NCBI GenBank assembly: GCA_021151535.1
Contig: JAGKXC010000001.1
Location: 1-64,000, forward strand
DNA length: 64,000 bases
Reading direction: 5' to 3'
Source of the DNA: Sphingobacteriia bacterium
GTDB lineage: Bacteria; Bacteroidota; Bacteroidia; NS11-12g; UBA955
Shown: in pieces, positions 27,883-38,393 of the stretch
Layout: each line of letters starts with the position of its first letter
Numbering within the stretch: position 1 is the stretch's first letter
Position numbers and translations under genes: made by a program
Notes under the pieces: generated by a model
Told to the model about the DNA's origin: nothing
Database searches by the model: none
Seen by the model: only the letters and a program-made list of their open reading frames with translations

Positions 27883-29439
27883 TTGGCTCACCAACCCACC
27901 ATATCCACTTCATTTACCTCCAAAATTTCTAAATTTTATTTAAACAATACCTTGTTTTCATGGGTATGGATAGCCTATACAATTCTTGGCCTTCTCAATC
28001 TTACACATCTTCCAATCGCATGGACGGATGAAATACAACACCTCGACCCAGTTTTCAATTACTTCAAATTCGGTAAATACGCCTCAAAAATATGGCCAAA
28101 CCCCAATGCTAATAACCATTTTCTGAGCTATCCTCCTTTAATCGGCAACCTATTGATTTCTTGGCTAACCATCTTCCCAAAAACTATTTTCTTCGCCCGA
28201 CTTCCCTTCCTCATCTTCCACCTCGCCACGATATTTCTGCTCTATCGTTATCTCAAAAACAATCTCAACCTTTTCAAAACCATCGCCCTACTCCTTACCT
28301 GCCTTTTTATTTTCGATAAATCCGTATTTGAAATCTCCAGATCTGGCAGAGTTGAAACCCTAATCAACTTCCTACTCATCCTTTATTTTTCAAATCTTCA
28401 TAAAAAAGACAGTTACTTACCCATATTCGCACTGTCTCTACTCGCATTATCTCATTTATATATCTGGCCCCTTGTACTAATTGGTATTGATCGTTTTATC
28501 TCACAAAAACAATATAAAAATCCCCTACAAATTACAATTTTCTTCATCCCCATCCTGTTAACTTTTGCTCTACTTCAGCCCAATCTCATTGATCTCAAAA
28601 CACAACTACTATTTCAAACTGCCAAACATCAATCATCCGGATTACATGCAATTTTAGACTTCTTCTGGTTAAAGTTTTGGCCTTATTATCTCGAACAACC
28701 CATCGTTCCATTTCTATACATTTCTGCAATTTTTCTGGCGATAAAACAACTGTACCGTACACCAAACAAAGAAAAATCTTCGTCAATTGCCGCTTATTTT
28801 ATCATTCTCATCCTATCTCAAGCAATTCTTCTCACACCCCAAATGCGCTACCATAGCGTGCATATGCTGTTTTCCATTCTCATCCTCGCTAAAGAAATAG
28901 AACAGGTTCAAAAACAAACAACCGCCAAGCAAACACATAAACTCTTCTTTCTATTTACCAACCAAAAAAGTTGGGTTAAATCCATATTGTTTGCCACTTG
29001 CCTTTTACTTTTTTCAATTGGATTTTTGGCCCGCCATACCATCGCCCTATTACAATACTCCGAAAGAAATCCCGAAATTATTCAATCACTTTTAAACAAA
29101 CATCAACCAAAAAATCAATGGGTAATCTTTGGCGAACCCATCGCCGATTATTGTATTGCCACCAATAAAAATGCAGAATTTGGTTTGGAATTCTATCCCG
29201 AACATTGGCAATTTCAACCCAATAAAACCTATTTTTTATTGCATAGAACCAAACCCAATGCATTGCCATTTTTAGAAATTATCGATAGTACAACATCGCC
29301 ACAGCCCTTACCAAAACTATTAAAACCGATGGGGAAAGCCCACACGTATCATGGCCTCTATTTATACAAAATCAATAACCAAACTGCTTGGAACCTATTC
29401 TTCTCTAAAGAAAATCTTCAAAAAATCACCGGAAAATAA
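27883..29439 (+). CDS. GT-C type membrane glycosyltransferase (ArnT/PMT-like)
   Basis: Multi-spanning inner-membrane protein of 518 residues. After the first helix, a periplasmic loop begins with AWTDEIQHLDP, the acidic DE pair that is catalytic in PMT/ArnT-type GT-C enzymes that use polyprenyl-phosphate sugars. About ten further hydrophobic helices follow, then a periplasmic C-terminal domain from about residue 395. The start looks like TTG at 27883, 20 bases after the previous stop; no ATG lies before the first helix. Acceptor unknown. It ends 4 bases from the convergent T9SS plug gene. Confidence 0.75.
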   Translation: MAHQPTISTSFTSKISKFYLNNTLFSWVWIAYTILGLLNLTHLPIAWTDEIQHLDPVFNYFKFGKYASKIWPNPNANNHFLSYPPLIGNLLISWLTIFPKTIFFARLPFLIFHLATIFLLYRYLKNNLNLFKTIALLLTCLFIFDKSVFEISRSGRVETLINFLLILYFSNLHKKDSYLPIFALSLLALSHLYIWPLVLIGIDRFISQKQYKNPLQITIFFIPILLTFALLQPNLIDLKTQLLFQTAKHQSSGLHAILDFFWLKFWPYYLEQPIVPFLYISAIFLAIKQLYRTPNKEKSSSIAAYFIILILSQAILLTPQMRYHSVHMLFSILILAKEIEQVQKQTTAKQTHKLFFLFTNQKSWVKSILFATCLLLFSIGFLARHTIALLQYSERNPEIIQSLLNKHQPKNQWVIFGEPIADYCIATNKNAEFGLEFYPEHWQFQPNKTYFLLHRTKPNALPFLEIIDSTTSPQPLPKLLKPMGKAHTYHGLYLYKINNQTAWNLFFSKENLQKITGK

Positions 29440-29443
29440 CATA

Positions 29444-30739
29444 CTACCGCAAAGCCGTAGCCGTATTCTTCAATCCATAAGCTATCAATTCGTCATAGCC
29501 CAAGTTGGGGTTCTTATGGTATATCAATGTCATGTAGTTGTTTTCCGTTTCTGCATGATTACCTTCTAATTCCATAAAACTCAATTTCTGTGTCTCAGGA
29601 TCCAAAACACCATACAAGTAGTTATAATAACCCTGTTTTAACGGCAATACAGCCTCATAAACCATAGCATCAGGATTCCAATAAAGTTTATGCGATTCCA
29701 ATATCCGCCAATCACTAATTTCACCATAGATATAAACAGGATTTGGAAATTCTCTTTCAGCCTTCAATGAAAAATGAACATAACAATAATCACTTTCCAA
29801 TATCACACCAGCCGGCAAAGGAATATCCTTGTTATCATATAACACCTTGCCATTGATATCAGCCCAATTGAAATATCGCTCCATTCCCCGGCTTTTATCC
29901 TGTACCAGCCAAACATGTTTCTGATTGGCGATATTCATTCGCTTGCTAACGCCCGACATAGCCATCCGCAAACTTCTTAAATCAAAAAATCTAAATTGAT
30001 TTATCCCCTCAAACTGATTGCCCAACTGCTGATTATACTGAAATGTTTGTCCAAAAAACACATTGGGTTTCATGTCAAAATTCGCATAATCCCATTCACC
30101 ATTTCGCAAAACCACAGTTTTTAAGTCTTGCAAAGGATTAGGCATGTAATAATCTCCATTAACAACAAAGGTCATATTCACTTGTTGATGCGTTACACGC
30201 AAATCAACTTGCTTAGATTGGTATAACTCCATATCCACTCTGCCCTTAATATCCAAAATCATCATCCTACGTGATAAAACGATATCTTTTTCATCAAAAT
30301 TCCGATACACAACCAAAATGTAATTTCCACTTACCTTCGGCATCATATTTTCCGTGGGTAAATCCACCTTGTAATGGGTGTAATTGGTTAAAGTTCCACT
30401 CGAAAACCCAACATCATCTATATTTTCATATCCTTGACCATCTAAAAATTGGGTCTTAACCAAACCCTGTGTAGGTCTCCAATATGCGTCACAATGAATC
30501 AATGTAAATTGATAAAAATCGCGCTCCGTCTTGATCTGATCAAATTCCAATGTTAACTTTTTATCAGATCCCAACATATATAACGGGAAATTAAATCCGC
30601 TTTCCGTTTGAACAAAACGAACAGATTTTACATTGTCTTCATAAATCGCATTTGCATATCGCAGTGTGCTATCCGTTGATGCCAATGCTACCTGAGTCAT
30701 GCACATCAATCCTAGCCATATCGCGAAATTTCTATTCAT
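29444..30739 (-). CDS. Type IX secretion plug-like protein (DUF5103 family)
   Basis: Exported protein of 431 residues with signal peptide MNRNFAIWLGLMCMTQVALA. The segments YANAIYEDNVKSVRF, FPLYMLGSDKKLTLEFDQI, FTLIHCDAYWRPTQGL and NYTHYKVDLP match the DUF5103 family, whose studied member plugs the SprA translocon of the type IX secretion system in its PorV-free state. The ATG at 30739 is fixed by a -7 box at 30745-30752 that would fall inside a longer reading. Other T9SS genes are not in the window; one T9SS cargo (41817) is. Confidence 0.85.
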   Translation of the reverse strand: MNRNFAIWLGLMCMTQVALASTDSTLRYANAIYEDNVKSVRFVQTESGFNFPLYMLGSDKKLTLEFDQIKTERDFYQFTLIHCDAYWRPTQGLVKTQFLDGQGYENIDDVGFSSGTLTNYTHYKVDLPTENMMPKVSGNYILVVYRNFDEKDIVLSRRMMILDIKGRVDMELYQSKQVDLRVTHQQVNMTFVVNGDYYMPNPLQDLKTVVLRNGEWDYANFDMKPNVFFGQTFQYNQQLGNQFEGINQFRFFDLRSLRMAMSGVSKRMNIANQKHVWLVQDKSRGMERYFNWADINGKVLYDNKDIPLPAGVILESDYCYVHFSLKAEREFPNPVYIYGEISDWRILESHKLYWNPDAMVYEAVLPLKQGYYNYLYGVLDPETQKLSFMELEGNHAETENNYMTLIYHKNPNLGYDELIAYGLKNTATALR

Positions 30740-30744
30740 AATTC

Positions 30745-30752
30745 CAAACATA
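30745..30752 (-). promoter_or_regulatory. -7 promoter box of the T9SS plug gene
   Basis: TATGTTTG on the minus strand, an exact consensus match, five bases before the ATG at 30739. Confidence 0.65.
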
Positions 30753-30824
30753 TAAAACTTAATACAGTTTTCAACGATTAATCGCCGAATCCAACAAATA
30801 TCTTTATCAATTTTAGGTTCTTAA

Positions 30825-32753
30825 TTACTCTTGAAGTATCAACCACTCCTCAAACATCGCATCATGTTGCTGCTGCAACTGCTTGATTTCCAAATCCAAT
30901 GCCTCATACTGCGCCGTAAAAGAATTCACTTTTTCAAAGTCAGAAACTACCTCTTCAGAATGCAATTTGGCTTCAATTTCGTGAAGCCGATCTTTTAAAT
31001 CGTTGATCTTTAATTCCAATTTTTCCAACTCCTCTTCCATCTTTTTTAACTGGTTCTTAGATACCAATTTCCCAGCTTCGTTATCTGATTTTTCAGCTAC
31101 TATGGGATCAGAATTCTTTCTTTCCGTGCGATGCTGCGCTGCGGTAACTACAGGTGCCGGACGGTTTGCCATCCATTCTTGATATTCATCATAAGTGCCC
31201 TGATATTCCCTAATAATGCCATCCTCAATCCACCAAATCTTATTAGCAACCCTCGAAATAAAAGTCCTGTCGTGCGATACAAACAAAACACTTCCAGCAT
31301 AATCAATAAGCGATTCTGCCAACACCGAAGTACTAAACATATCCAAGTGGTTCGTAGGTTCGTCTAACAACAAAAAATTCGATTGTGTAATCAATGTTTT
31401 TGCCAATGCCAACCTCGATTTTTCACCCCCACTCAAAACTTTTACCTTCTTAAAAACTTCCTCTCCCGTAAATAAAAAACAACCTAAAACAGTCCTCAAT
31501 TCACGTTCTGTATACTCCCCACTCACCCTACCAATTTCATTTAACAAATCATTCTTCAAATCCAACGCTTCCAATTGATGCTGAGCAAAAAAAGCAGATT
31601 CAACATTCCACCCCAATTGTGCTTCTCCCTCAAATTTCTCAGAACCATGAATCATTCTCAACAAAGTGGATTTACCCTTTCCATTAGCACCCACCAATGC
31701 AATCTTATCACCCCTTAGAATCTGACCTTGTGTACCTTTAAAAATCTCTAAATCTCCATACGATTTCCAAACATTTTTAAGATCTACTATGGTTTTTCCT
31801 GGAGTAACACGGATGTTAAATTTAATATCAAACTCTCTTTTTTCATCCTTTAACACCTCAATCTTATCAATTCTTTCAATCATCTTCACCCTACTCTGAA
31901 CCGCCTTTGATTTACTTGCCTTGTAACGAAACCTTTGGATGAAACGCATCTGCTGCCTAATAAAATCTTGCTGATTATCATATCGCCTTTGCATCATTTC
32001 ATCACGCTCCTCTTTCTGCTCCAAATATTCGGTGAAATTACCCTTGTAATGAAACAACTGTTGATGTGCTACCTCAGCTATGCGATTTACTGTTTTATCT
32101 AAGAAAAATCGATCGTGTGACACAATAACATAGGTTCCCTGATAATCACTCAAATAATCTTCTAACCATTCAATTGTTGGCAAATCCAAGTGGTTGGTAG
32201 GCTCGTCTAACAACAACAAATCCGGAGCCTGTAACAACAATTTCGCCAACATCGCCCGCATTCTCCATCCCCCGGAAAACTCGCGCAAACTCTTACTTAG
32301 TTGCTCAGTTGTAAAACCCAACCCTTCTAAAATCTTATCCGCCTGAGCATGCCAATCATAACCACCCAATGCCCCAAACTGTTCTTGACAATCACTCAAG
32401 CGTTGCAAGGTTTTATCATCATATTCTGTTTCAATCTTTTCCAACAAATGATGGATCTCTTTATCCAACTTTGTTAAATCCTCACGCCCGCCCAAAACAA
32501 CATCACGAACCGATTCCCCAATATCCAAACTCAATAAATCCTGATTTAAAAATCCAATTTTCAAATCTCCAGATCTACTCATTTTTCCCTCACGCAAATC
32601 AAAATCACCACTGATTACGCGCAAAAGCGTAGACTTTCCAGTACCATTTAATCCAACTAATCCAATTTTTTCATTGGGTTTGATATGCCAATTGGCATTT
32701 CGATATAAGTACCTTCCGGCAAATTCAAACGAAAAATCAACTAAAGCTAACAC
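30825..32753 (-). CDS. ABC-F family ATPase (ribosome-associated, Uup/YheS-like)
   Basis: Two ABC domains in one chain without membrane helices, the mark of ABC-F proteins that act on the ribosome. The first has GLNGTGKST and FSGGWRMRAMLAKLL; the second has GANGKGKST, LSGGEKSRLALAKTL and LLLDEPTNHLD. The linker between them (EERDEMMQRRYDNQQDFIRQQMRFIQRFRYKASKSKAVQSR) is the P-site tRNA interaction motif region, and a C-terminal coiled coil covers about 560-640. The start is GTG at 32753, with a -7 box only 4 bases upstream. Subtype is inferred; it could also be an antibiotic-protection paralogue. Confidence 0.92.
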   Translation of the reverse strand: MLALVDFSFEFAGRYLYRNANWHIKPNEKIGLVGLNGTGKSTLLRVISGDFDLREGKMSRSGDLKIGFLNQDLLSLDIGESVRDVVLGGREDLTKLDKEIHHLLEKIETEYDDKTLQRLSDCQEQFGALGGYDWHAQADKILEGLGFTTEQLSKSLREFSGGWRMRAMLAKLLLQAPDLLLLDEPTNHLDLPTIEWLEDYLSDYQGTYVIVSHDRFFLDKTVNRIAEVAHQQLFHYKGNFTEYLEQKEERDEMMQRRYDNQQDFIRQQMRFIQRFRYKASKSKAVQSRVKMIERIDKIEVLKDEKREFDIKFNIRVTPGKTIVDLKNVWKSYGDLEIFKGTQGQILRGDKIALVGANGKGKSTLLRMIHGSEKFEGEAQLGWNVESAFFAQHQLEALDLKNDLLNEIGRVSGEYTERELRTVLGCFLFTGEEVFKKVKVLSGGEKSRLALAKTLITQSNFLLLDEPTNHLDMFSTSVLAESLIDYAGSVLFVSHDRTFISRVANKIWWIEDGIIREYQGTYDEYQEWMANRPAPVVTAAQHRTERKNSDPIVAEKSDNEAGKLVSKNQLKKMEEELEKLELKINDLKDRLHEIEAKLHSEEVVSDFEKVNSFTAQYEALDLEIKQLQQQHDAMFEEWLILQE

Positions 32754-32757
32754 AATG

Positions 32758-32765
32758 CAAATTTA
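32758..32765 (-). promoter_or_regulatory. -7 promoter box of the ABC-F gene
   Basis: TAAATTTG on the minus strand, an exact consensus match, four bases before the GTG start and overlapping the stop of the upstream acetyltransferase gene. Predicts a leaderless message. Confidence 0.6.
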
Positions 32766-33293
32766 CCCCTTGTTTGTGATGCTCTTCCACTTCATTACAA
32801 AATCATTCATGAAATATCCATCTCCAATATCAAAATCTGCAACCCTATCAATCACAAAACCCAATTTAAAATAAAAATTAATAGGCTTATAATTCATCCT
32901 ATTTACCTGTAATTGAATCTCTTGCACATCACTTAATTCATTTAATAAAGCAGAAAAAGTGGCTGTTCCTACACCCTTGTTATGTTGATCTAAATCCACA
33001 TAAAATTTATTGATAAAGTATTTTCCCTTGTCCATCGCTGTAACAGCTATAAAACCTGAATCCATCATGTCCGTTTTAATAAAAAAAAACACCTGACCTT
33101 CTGCCATCTGCTTCTCAAGTGCATCGAATGAATAAAATCGCTCCAACATATACTCAACCTGCCGCTCACCAATAATCTCAGGATAGTGAGCCCACCAAAT
33201 TTTATGTGCCAATTGTTGGATTAATCCAATTTCACCATGTTTCGCTCTAATTATTTGCAAATTCACATACCAAATTTCAGTTTTTTGCGCCAA
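32763..33293 (-). CDS. GNAT-family N-acetyltransferase
   Basis: Single GNAT domain: a central strand INKFYVDLDQHNKGVGTATFSALL carries the acetyl-CoA loop (QHNKGVGTA), and the family's C-terminal NRMNYKPINFYFKLGFV helix-strand follows. The substrate is not predictable. The start is uncertain: the frame opens with TTG at 33293, while GTG at 33266 and TTG at 33260 would give a more typical N-terminus. Ends 9 bases before the ABC-F start. Confidence 0.8.
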   Translation of the reverse strand: MAQKTEIWYVNLQIIRAKHGEIGLIQQLAHKIWWAHYPEIIGERQVEYMLERFYSFDALEKQMAEGQVFFFIKTDMMDSGFIAVTAMDKGKYFINKFYVDLDQHNKGVGTATFSALLNELSDVQEIQLQVNRMNYKPINFYFKLGFVIDRVADFDIGDGYFMNDFVMKWKSITNKG

Positions 33294-33327
33294 CTTTGAA
33301 CCAAAATCCTAGAAAATTTCTTCAATC

Positions 33328-34032
33328 ATGTTACAGTTAAATCAGATCACCATTGGCTTCAAACGAAGCCAGCCCTTGGTTTCTGATATTTCCTGTTCAT
33401 TCGATAGCGGAAAATTAGTAGTACTTATTGGCAGCAATGGAAGTGGGAAATCTGCACTTTTGAAAACCATTTCCGGTCTAATCCCTACAATTTCTGGCGA
33501 TATAATTATCAGCAATCAAAACATCCACAAAATCGAAGCTCACCACAGAGCTTCTCTCGTAAGCATCATGCTTGCAACACCCCCAACAATCCAGAATTTT
33601 ACTGTAGAAGAAATCATTCATACCGGTTTGCAACGATTTCTTAGACCTTTCCAAAAAATCGAATCTAAACACCAACAAAAAATCCAAGAAGCGCTTGAAA
33701 TAACTGGACTCAATGAATTAAAATCAGCCATATTTGGAAAGCTTTCAGATGGACAAAAACAAAAGGTAATGCTCGCAAGATGCCTGGCTCAGGATTCTAA
33801 AATAATTTTATTAGACGAACCACTGGCTTTCCTTGATTTTCCTTCTAGAATCTCCTTCCTCGAAACATTAAAATCTACAGCAAATCTCCACAACAAAACC
33901 ATTTTGTTTTCAAGCCACGACCTTCAAATATCTGCCAAATTTGCAGACGAAGCCATTGGTATTAAAAATAGCCAATTTTATCATTATCTACCTGAACAAT
34001 TCTCAGAGATTAACCACTTCTTTGAACATTAA
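33328..34032 (+). CDS. ABC transporter ATPase (FecE/HmuV-like), no partner genes
   Basis: Single ABC domain of 234 residues resembling iron-siderophore/hemin importer ATPases. Walker A is GSNGSGKS, the signature LSDGQKQK (Asp replaces the usual second Gly), Walker B KIILLDEP, and the switch His lies in LFSSHDLQ. No permease or binding-protein gene adjoins it, so the transporter must be completed from elsewhere or the gene has another role. CAACTTTG (33291-33298) is a near -7 box about 30 bases upstream. Confidence 0.85.
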   Translation: MLQLNQITIGFKRSQPLVSDISCSFDSGKLVVLIGSNGSGKSALLKTISGLIPTISGDIIISNQNIHKIEAHHRASLVSIMLATPPTIQNFTVEEIIHTGLQRFLRPFQKIESKHQQKIQEALEITGLNELKSAIFGKLSDGQKQKVMLARCLAQDSKIILLDEPLAFLDFPSRISFLETLKSTANLHNKTILFSSHDLQISAKFADEAIGIKNSQFYHYLPEQFSEINHFFEH

Positions 34033-34046
34033 TTCCGTCAGCAAAA

Positions 34047-34802
34047 TTGAAAATTAGACCGCCATTCAAAATGAAAGAATTTGAGGTCTTTCAAGATTTA
34101 GCAGCATTACCTGTTACCACAGATGCGTGTTTATTCGGATCCTGGGTGGAAAATCAACTTTCTAATTACTTATCTGAAACCCCCGCAGCTAAAATACTAG
34201 ATATTGGTACTGGTACCGGTTTGCTTAGCTTCATGTTGGCACAAAAACATCACAATTGTAAAATCATTGGATTAGATATTCATCAACCTTCTATAACTAA
34301 TGCCAATCAATCATTAGCCGTCAACCGCCAGAATTATTACAAATACTACAATGTTGAATTTTTAAACCAAGACTTTATTATTTCAAAACAGTTTCAAAAA
34401 AACGAATTCAATGTTATCATTTCCAACCCACCTTTCTTTCAAAATCAATTAGAGTCTTCCAATAAAACACGCAATATAGCCCGTCATTCAAACGAATTAA
34501 CTCCAGAATTACTTATTTCCAAATCAGCCGAATTGCTAAAAGATAATGGCCAACTCTTTTTATTATACCCAAAATCTGAATGTAACTCGATCATGAATTT
34601 ATTAAATAAACATTTTACTGTAAATCAATTAGTTGAAACAAAACCTACACCCAGTAAAAATCCAAATTTGGTGTTTATTCATGCAGAAAAAACTGCGTTA
34701 AAGAATAAATTTAAATCATTTGAATTTTGTGTTTATCAAGAACCAGGCATTTTATCCAATAATGCGATATCCTATTTAAAAGACTATTATATAACACTTT
34801 AG
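34047..34802 (+). CDS. trmN6: tRNA1(Val) (adenine(37)-N6)-methyltransferase
   Basis: SAM-dependent methyltransferase of the YfiC/TrmN6 family that methylates A37 of tRNA1-Val. The family N-terminus FKMKEFEVFQDLAALPVTTDACLFGSW is present, followed by the SAM-binding loop ILDIGTGTGLLSFML and the adenine-N6 motif NPPF. Length 251. TTG at 34047, 14 bases after the ABC gene, is needed to keep the leading FKMKEF segment; ATG at 34071 is the alternative start. Probably co-transcribed with the preceding ATPase gene. Confidence 0.88.
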   Translation: MKIRPPFKMKEFEVFQDLAALPVTTDACLFGSWVENQLSNYLSETPAAKILDIGTGTGLLSFMLAQKHHNCKIIGLDIHQPSITNANQSLAVNRQNYYKYYNVEFLNQDFIISKQFQKNEFNVIISNPPFFQNQLESSNKTRNIARHSNELTPELLISKSAELLKDNGQLFLLYPKSECNSIMNLLNKHFTVNQLVETKPTPSKNPNLVFIHAEKTALKNKFKSFEFCVYQEPGILSNNAISYLKDYYITL

Positions 34803-34860
34803 AAATAATCAATTTCAAATTGGCATTGATTATTAACTCACCAAGTTGTAATTTCGTTTC

Positions 34861-35079
34861 ATGTATTGGATCAAGTACGCAGTAGAAAAATCTTTATTTG
34901 GGGTTTGTAGTTACTTGGGAGAGTTAATGGGTATTTCAACCAAAAGTATAAGATTATCATTTGTTTATCTTAGTTTCTTCACTTTGGGATCGCCCGTTAT
35001 TTTCTATTTCATCATGGCTTTCTGGATGAATATCAAAAGATATAGCCAAGAAAGAAGAACCCGTATTTGGGATCTTTAA
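34861..35079 (+). CDS. PspC-domain small membrane protein
   Basis: 72-residue protein matching the PspC domain: SLFGVCSYLGELMGISTKSIRLSFVYLSFFTLGSPVIFYFIMAFWM, with one transmembrane helix at about 33-53 and a basic tail. PspC proteins act in envelope-stress responses or as toxin-neutralising membrane partners in some bacteria; here only the domain is evident. A near-consensus TAATTTCG box (34849-34856) lies four bases before the ATG. Confidence 0.82.
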   Translation: MYWIKYAVEKSLFGVCSYLGELMGISTKSIRLSFVYLSFFTLGSPVIFYFIMAFWMNIKRYSQERRTRIWDL

Positions 35080-35116
35080 TTGGCAGAAAAATAAGGCAAA
35101 ACGCCCTTTCCCCTTA

Positions 35117-36907
35117 CTAGAAATTACTGCTTATTGTAAATCTAACACCGCTGAAAGCAGGCTCAACACGACAAATACCACCAGAACAGTTTACACCCTG
35201 TTGTTGCTTTAGGTAACTCAATGTAAACACAGTGTTCTTCTCAATATACCCGATAAAGAATGTAGGATAATGCAACACCCTATCAGCAATTACGCCCTTC
35301 ATTACATCATATCGATGTGGTTGTACATTCACCATATCACCAACCGCAACACTTAAGTTCTTTTTGATATAAAATTCCACCATCATATTGGCGAAGGAAC
35401 CCTGATCTTTCGGTGTGTTTAAATATTGAGCCTCAATTCTTAAGCTTCTACCTTCTTCCATTCTGTGAAGCCATTCAAAAAATGGTGTGATCGTCTTAAC
35501 AACTTGGTATTCAGGCTCTTGCTCGTATCTTGCTTGGTTATAATAAACCCTCTGAATACCCCATTTAATTTTATCATGTTGAGCCGTAGTATGCAAAAAC
35601 TCCAAATACATTTCATGATAAAGTTTCTCTGCTTGCATCACGCCAGCTGCATTCATCTTGCCATTACTCGCCAAACTTTGTACATAACTACCATTAGCGG
35701 TAATTTGCAGCCCTTTCATCGGTTTAATCTCTAACTCAGCTTGCAATCCATCTTCGCCCAATGCTTGACCAGGAGCATTGTAACGAGCCAATAAACGATA
35801 TGTGTTCTGCCTAGTTAATGAAGGCAAATAAGAAATCAATCCATTCAACAAAGTTTCTGTGGGCGATGTTCTAAATGAAAACTGGTCTACGTGCCTAGCT
35901 TGTACATTGATTCCAATAGACGCCTGTCTTGACTTCTCCCATGCCTTTCTTTCCTTAGCAGACATTTCCCTTTCAACTCCGCCTTCTGTCACTTTCGGTG
36001 CGTTTTCGGTACTCAACCACTTTATACCGCTTTTCCCCCAACTCAAAGAAGAATAAAGCACCTTACCAGGCTTTAAAACATACTTGTTTTCAAATCCCAA
36101 AACAGCCTCCGGCGTTTTGTAATTACCCTCAACATTCCAAGAAAAATCGCCAATACTGTATGTGAAATAACCATTAAATCCATAAACATTGTATTTCGGA
36201 TAAAAACGTTCAGCCAAATCATATCCATTGATATTGCTAACCAAAATATCCATTGTGGCCCTATCCAAAGTTCTGTTCACAGCAGATGCTCCCACTTGTA
36301 CATCGCCAAATTTCGCCCCCTTCCCCAAATCAAATCCGCCCTCTAAATTCAATCCACTCATCACTTGCTTGCTATATCCAAAACGGTTCTTAATGTTTCC
36401 TTTTTGATTTCCTGCAAATCCTTTTAACGTCCAACGATCACCCAACTTATACTTCAATCGAATTCCTTGCATGGCATAATCAATGCCAATCATACGCTGT
36501 TCGTAACTCCTAAATAAAATACCCGATCCAAATTGATCATAAAATGAACCTACAGTAATATCCAATCTATCAATCACTTTATTGGCTTGCCAAAATCCAA
36601 TGCCATGATCTGTATAAGCATCCTGAGGATCCAACAAAGGACTGTTATTAAAAGCATCATATCGCATAATAAACTGATAACCCTTAATCCTATATTGCAT
36701 GAATAACCACGCGTCTGCACTCGCCCTATTTTCACGATATACCTTGGTACTAGCACCTATACTATCATCGCGCAAATATTTTTGATAGTTCATTAATAAG
36801 TTACCACTAAACTGACCCTTTTCCTCTGAATTACTAGTAGTTTGAGCTCGCGCACCAGCAATAATTGCCGTAAGCATTACAATCGAAAGCAATTGACGAA
36901 TATTCAT
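35117..36907 (-). CDS. Predicted outer-membrane beta-barrel protein (DUF6029-like)
   Basis: Exported protein of 596 residues: signal peptide [21 protein letters not shown], then many alternating amphipathic strands (for example [46 protein letters not shown]) and a C-terminal [12 protein letters not shown] ending in Phe, typical of barrels. The opening of the mature part resembles Bacteroidota proteins annotated DUF6029, a tentative match. The ATG at 36907 follows an AGGAG-like site. Substrate or role unknown. Divergent from miaB. Confidence 0.7.
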   Translation of the reverse strand: MNIRQLLSIVMLTAIIAGARAQTTSNSEEKGQFSGNLLMNYQKYLRDDSIGASTKVYRENRASADAWLFMQYRIKGYQFIMRYDAFNNSPLLDPQDAYTDHGIGFWQANKVIDRLDITVGSFYDQFGSGILFRSYEQRMIGIDYAMQGIRLKYKLGDRWTLKGFAGNQKGNIKNRFGYSKQVMSGLNLEGGFDLGKGAKFGDVQVGASAVNRTLDRATMDILVSNINGYDLAERFYPKYNVYGFNGYFTYSIGDFSWNVEGNYKTPEAVLGFENKYVLKPGKVLYSSLSWGKSGIKWLSTENAPKVTEGGVEREMSAKERKAWEKSRQASIGINVQARHVDQFSFRTSPTETLLNGLISYLPSLTRQNTYRLLARYNAPGQALGEDGLQAELEIKPMKGLQITANGSYVQSLASNGKMNAAGVMQAEKLYHEMYLEFLHTTAQHDKIKWGIQRVYYNQARYEQEPEYQVVKTITPFFEWLHRMEEGRSLRIEAQYLNTPKDQGSFANMMVEFYIKKNLSVAVGDMVNVQPHRYDVMKGVIADRVLHYPTFFIGYIEKNTVFTLSYLKQQQGVNCSGGICRVEPAFSGVRFTISSNF

Positions 36908-36933
36908 CTCCTGCAAAGAAACAAAAAACCCCG

Positions 36934-36941
36934 TATTTTTG
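36934..36941 (+). promoter_or_regulatory. -7 promoter box of miaB
   Basis: TATTTTTG, an exact consensus match ten bases before the ATG at 36952. Confidence 0.6.
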
Positions 36942-36951
36942 TAGTTCTATT

Positions 36952-38358
36952 ATGGCAGAAGTATCAAATACACCCTCATCATCTAGAAAAATGTACATCG
37001 AAAGCTATGGTTGTGCAATGAATTTTTCTGATTCTGAAATCATCGCCTCTATCATGAGCGAACATGGTTTCACTGCCACCAAAGATGAATTGGATGCAGA
37101 TGTTATCTTCCTCAATACTTGCGCAATCAGAGACAATGCCGAACAGAGAATTCGCGAAAGATTAAAACAACTTCGTTCCAATAAAAGACAAAATTCCGAC
37201 CTAATCATCGGCGTTTTGGGCTGTATGGCAGAACGTTTAAAAGATAAATTACTTGAAGAAGAAAAACTTGTAGACGTAGTTGCAGGACCCGATTCATACA
37301 GAGAATTACCCAAATTAGTAGCCGAAGTAGATGAAGGTGGCCGGGCGATTAATGTTCTACTTTCTAGAGAAGAAACCTACGGTGATTTAAATCCAGTTAG
37401 ACTAAATTCCAACGGAGTTACCGCCTTCATTTCTATCATGAGAGGCTGCGATAACATGTGTAGCTTCTGCGTTGTACCATTCACTCGTGGAAGAGAACGC
37501 TCAAGAGATCCGCAATCCATTGTAAAAGAAGCAGTAGACCTACAAAATGCTGGATATAAAGAAATTACACTATTAGGCCAAAATGTAAACTCATATTTGT
37601 GGTTTGGGGGCGGGGCGAAAAAGGATTTTAAATCACTTACTGATGAAGAAAAAGCTTCTTCGGTTGATTTCGCCGATTTACTAGAACTTTGCGCTAATGC
37701 AGTTCCGAACTTGCGCATTCGATATAGCACATCACACCCAAGAGACATTAACGAAAAAGTTGTTAGGGTAATGGCTCAATATCCAAACTTGTGCAATTAT
37801 ATTCACCTACCTGCTCAGTCCGGAAATACAAGAGTATTGGATATCATGAGCAGAAATTACACCAGAGAATGGTACATGGATAAAATTACCATGATCCGAT
37901 CAATCATTCCAGATTGTGGTATTTCTTGCGATATCATCGCCGGATTCTGCACAGAAACTGAAGAAGAACATAAAGACACGCTTACACTTATTGAAGAATG
38001 CAAATTCGACTTTAGTTACATGTACAAATACAGCGAAAGGCCCGGAACTCCTGCAGCCAAAAAACTAACAGATGATATCCCAGAAGATGTAAAAGGTAGA
38101 CGTTTGGCAGAAATTATCACTGTACAAAACAGAGTCTCAAAAGAAAACAACCAAGCCTACATTGGCAAAACTGTGAAAGTTCTAGTTGAAGCAGCGAGTA
38201 AAAAAAGTAAAAATGATTGGATGGGCAGAAACGATCAAAATATCGTAACAGTATTCCCATGTGAACATTATCAAAAAGGCGACTTGGTTGAAGTACTAAT
38301 CGAAAGAATCACAACCACTACCTTAATCGGTAAGGCAATAGGAAAAACAACCATTTAA
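36952..38358 (+). CDS. miaB: tRNA-2-methylthio-N6-dimethylallyladenosine synthase
   Basis: Radical-SAM methylthiotransferase that adds the 2-methylthio group to i6A37 of tRNAs. The N-terminal UPF0004 domain carries the three auxiliary-cluster cysteines 21, 57 and 91. The radical SAM motif CDNMCSFC gives Cys166, 170 and 173. A C-terminal TRAM domain (about 400-468) follows [16 protein letters not shown]. Length 468 is standard. The gene's stop lies inside a hairpin that serves as terminator for the convergent tdh gene. Confidence 0.96.
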   Translation: MAEVSNTPSSSRKMYIESYGCAMNFSDSEIIASIMSEHGFTATKDELDADVIFLNTCAIRDNAEQRIRERLKQLRSNKRQNSDLIIGVLGCMAERLKDKLLEEEKLVDVVAGPDSYRELPKLVAEVDEGGRAINVLLSREETYGDLNPVRLNSNGVTAFISIMRGCDNMCSFCVVPFTRGRERSRDPQSIVKEAVDLQNAGYKEITLLGQNVNSYLWFGGGAKKDFKSLTDEEKASSVDFADLLELCANAVPNLRIRYSTSHPRDINEKVVRVMAQYPNLCNYIHLPAQSGNTRVLDIMSRNYTREWYMDKITMIRSIIPDCGISCDIIAGFCTETEEEHKDTLTLIEECKFDFSYMYKYSERPGTPAAKKLTDDIPEDVKGRRLAEIITVQNRVSKENNQAYIGKTVKVLVEAASKKSKNDWMGRNDQNIVTVFPCEHYQKGDLVEVLIERITTTTLIGKAIGKTTI

Positions 38359-38368
38359 GATGGTTGTT
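38346..38368 (-). terminator. Terminator between miaB and tdh
   Basis: AACAACCAT and ATGGTTGTT form a 9-bp stem with a 5-base loop, spanning the miaB stop codon. On the minus strand the stem runs into T5, so it best serves tdh, which ends 26 bases away. Confidence 0.7.
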
Positions 38369-38393
38369 CAAAATACTGTCGCTACAAAAAATC

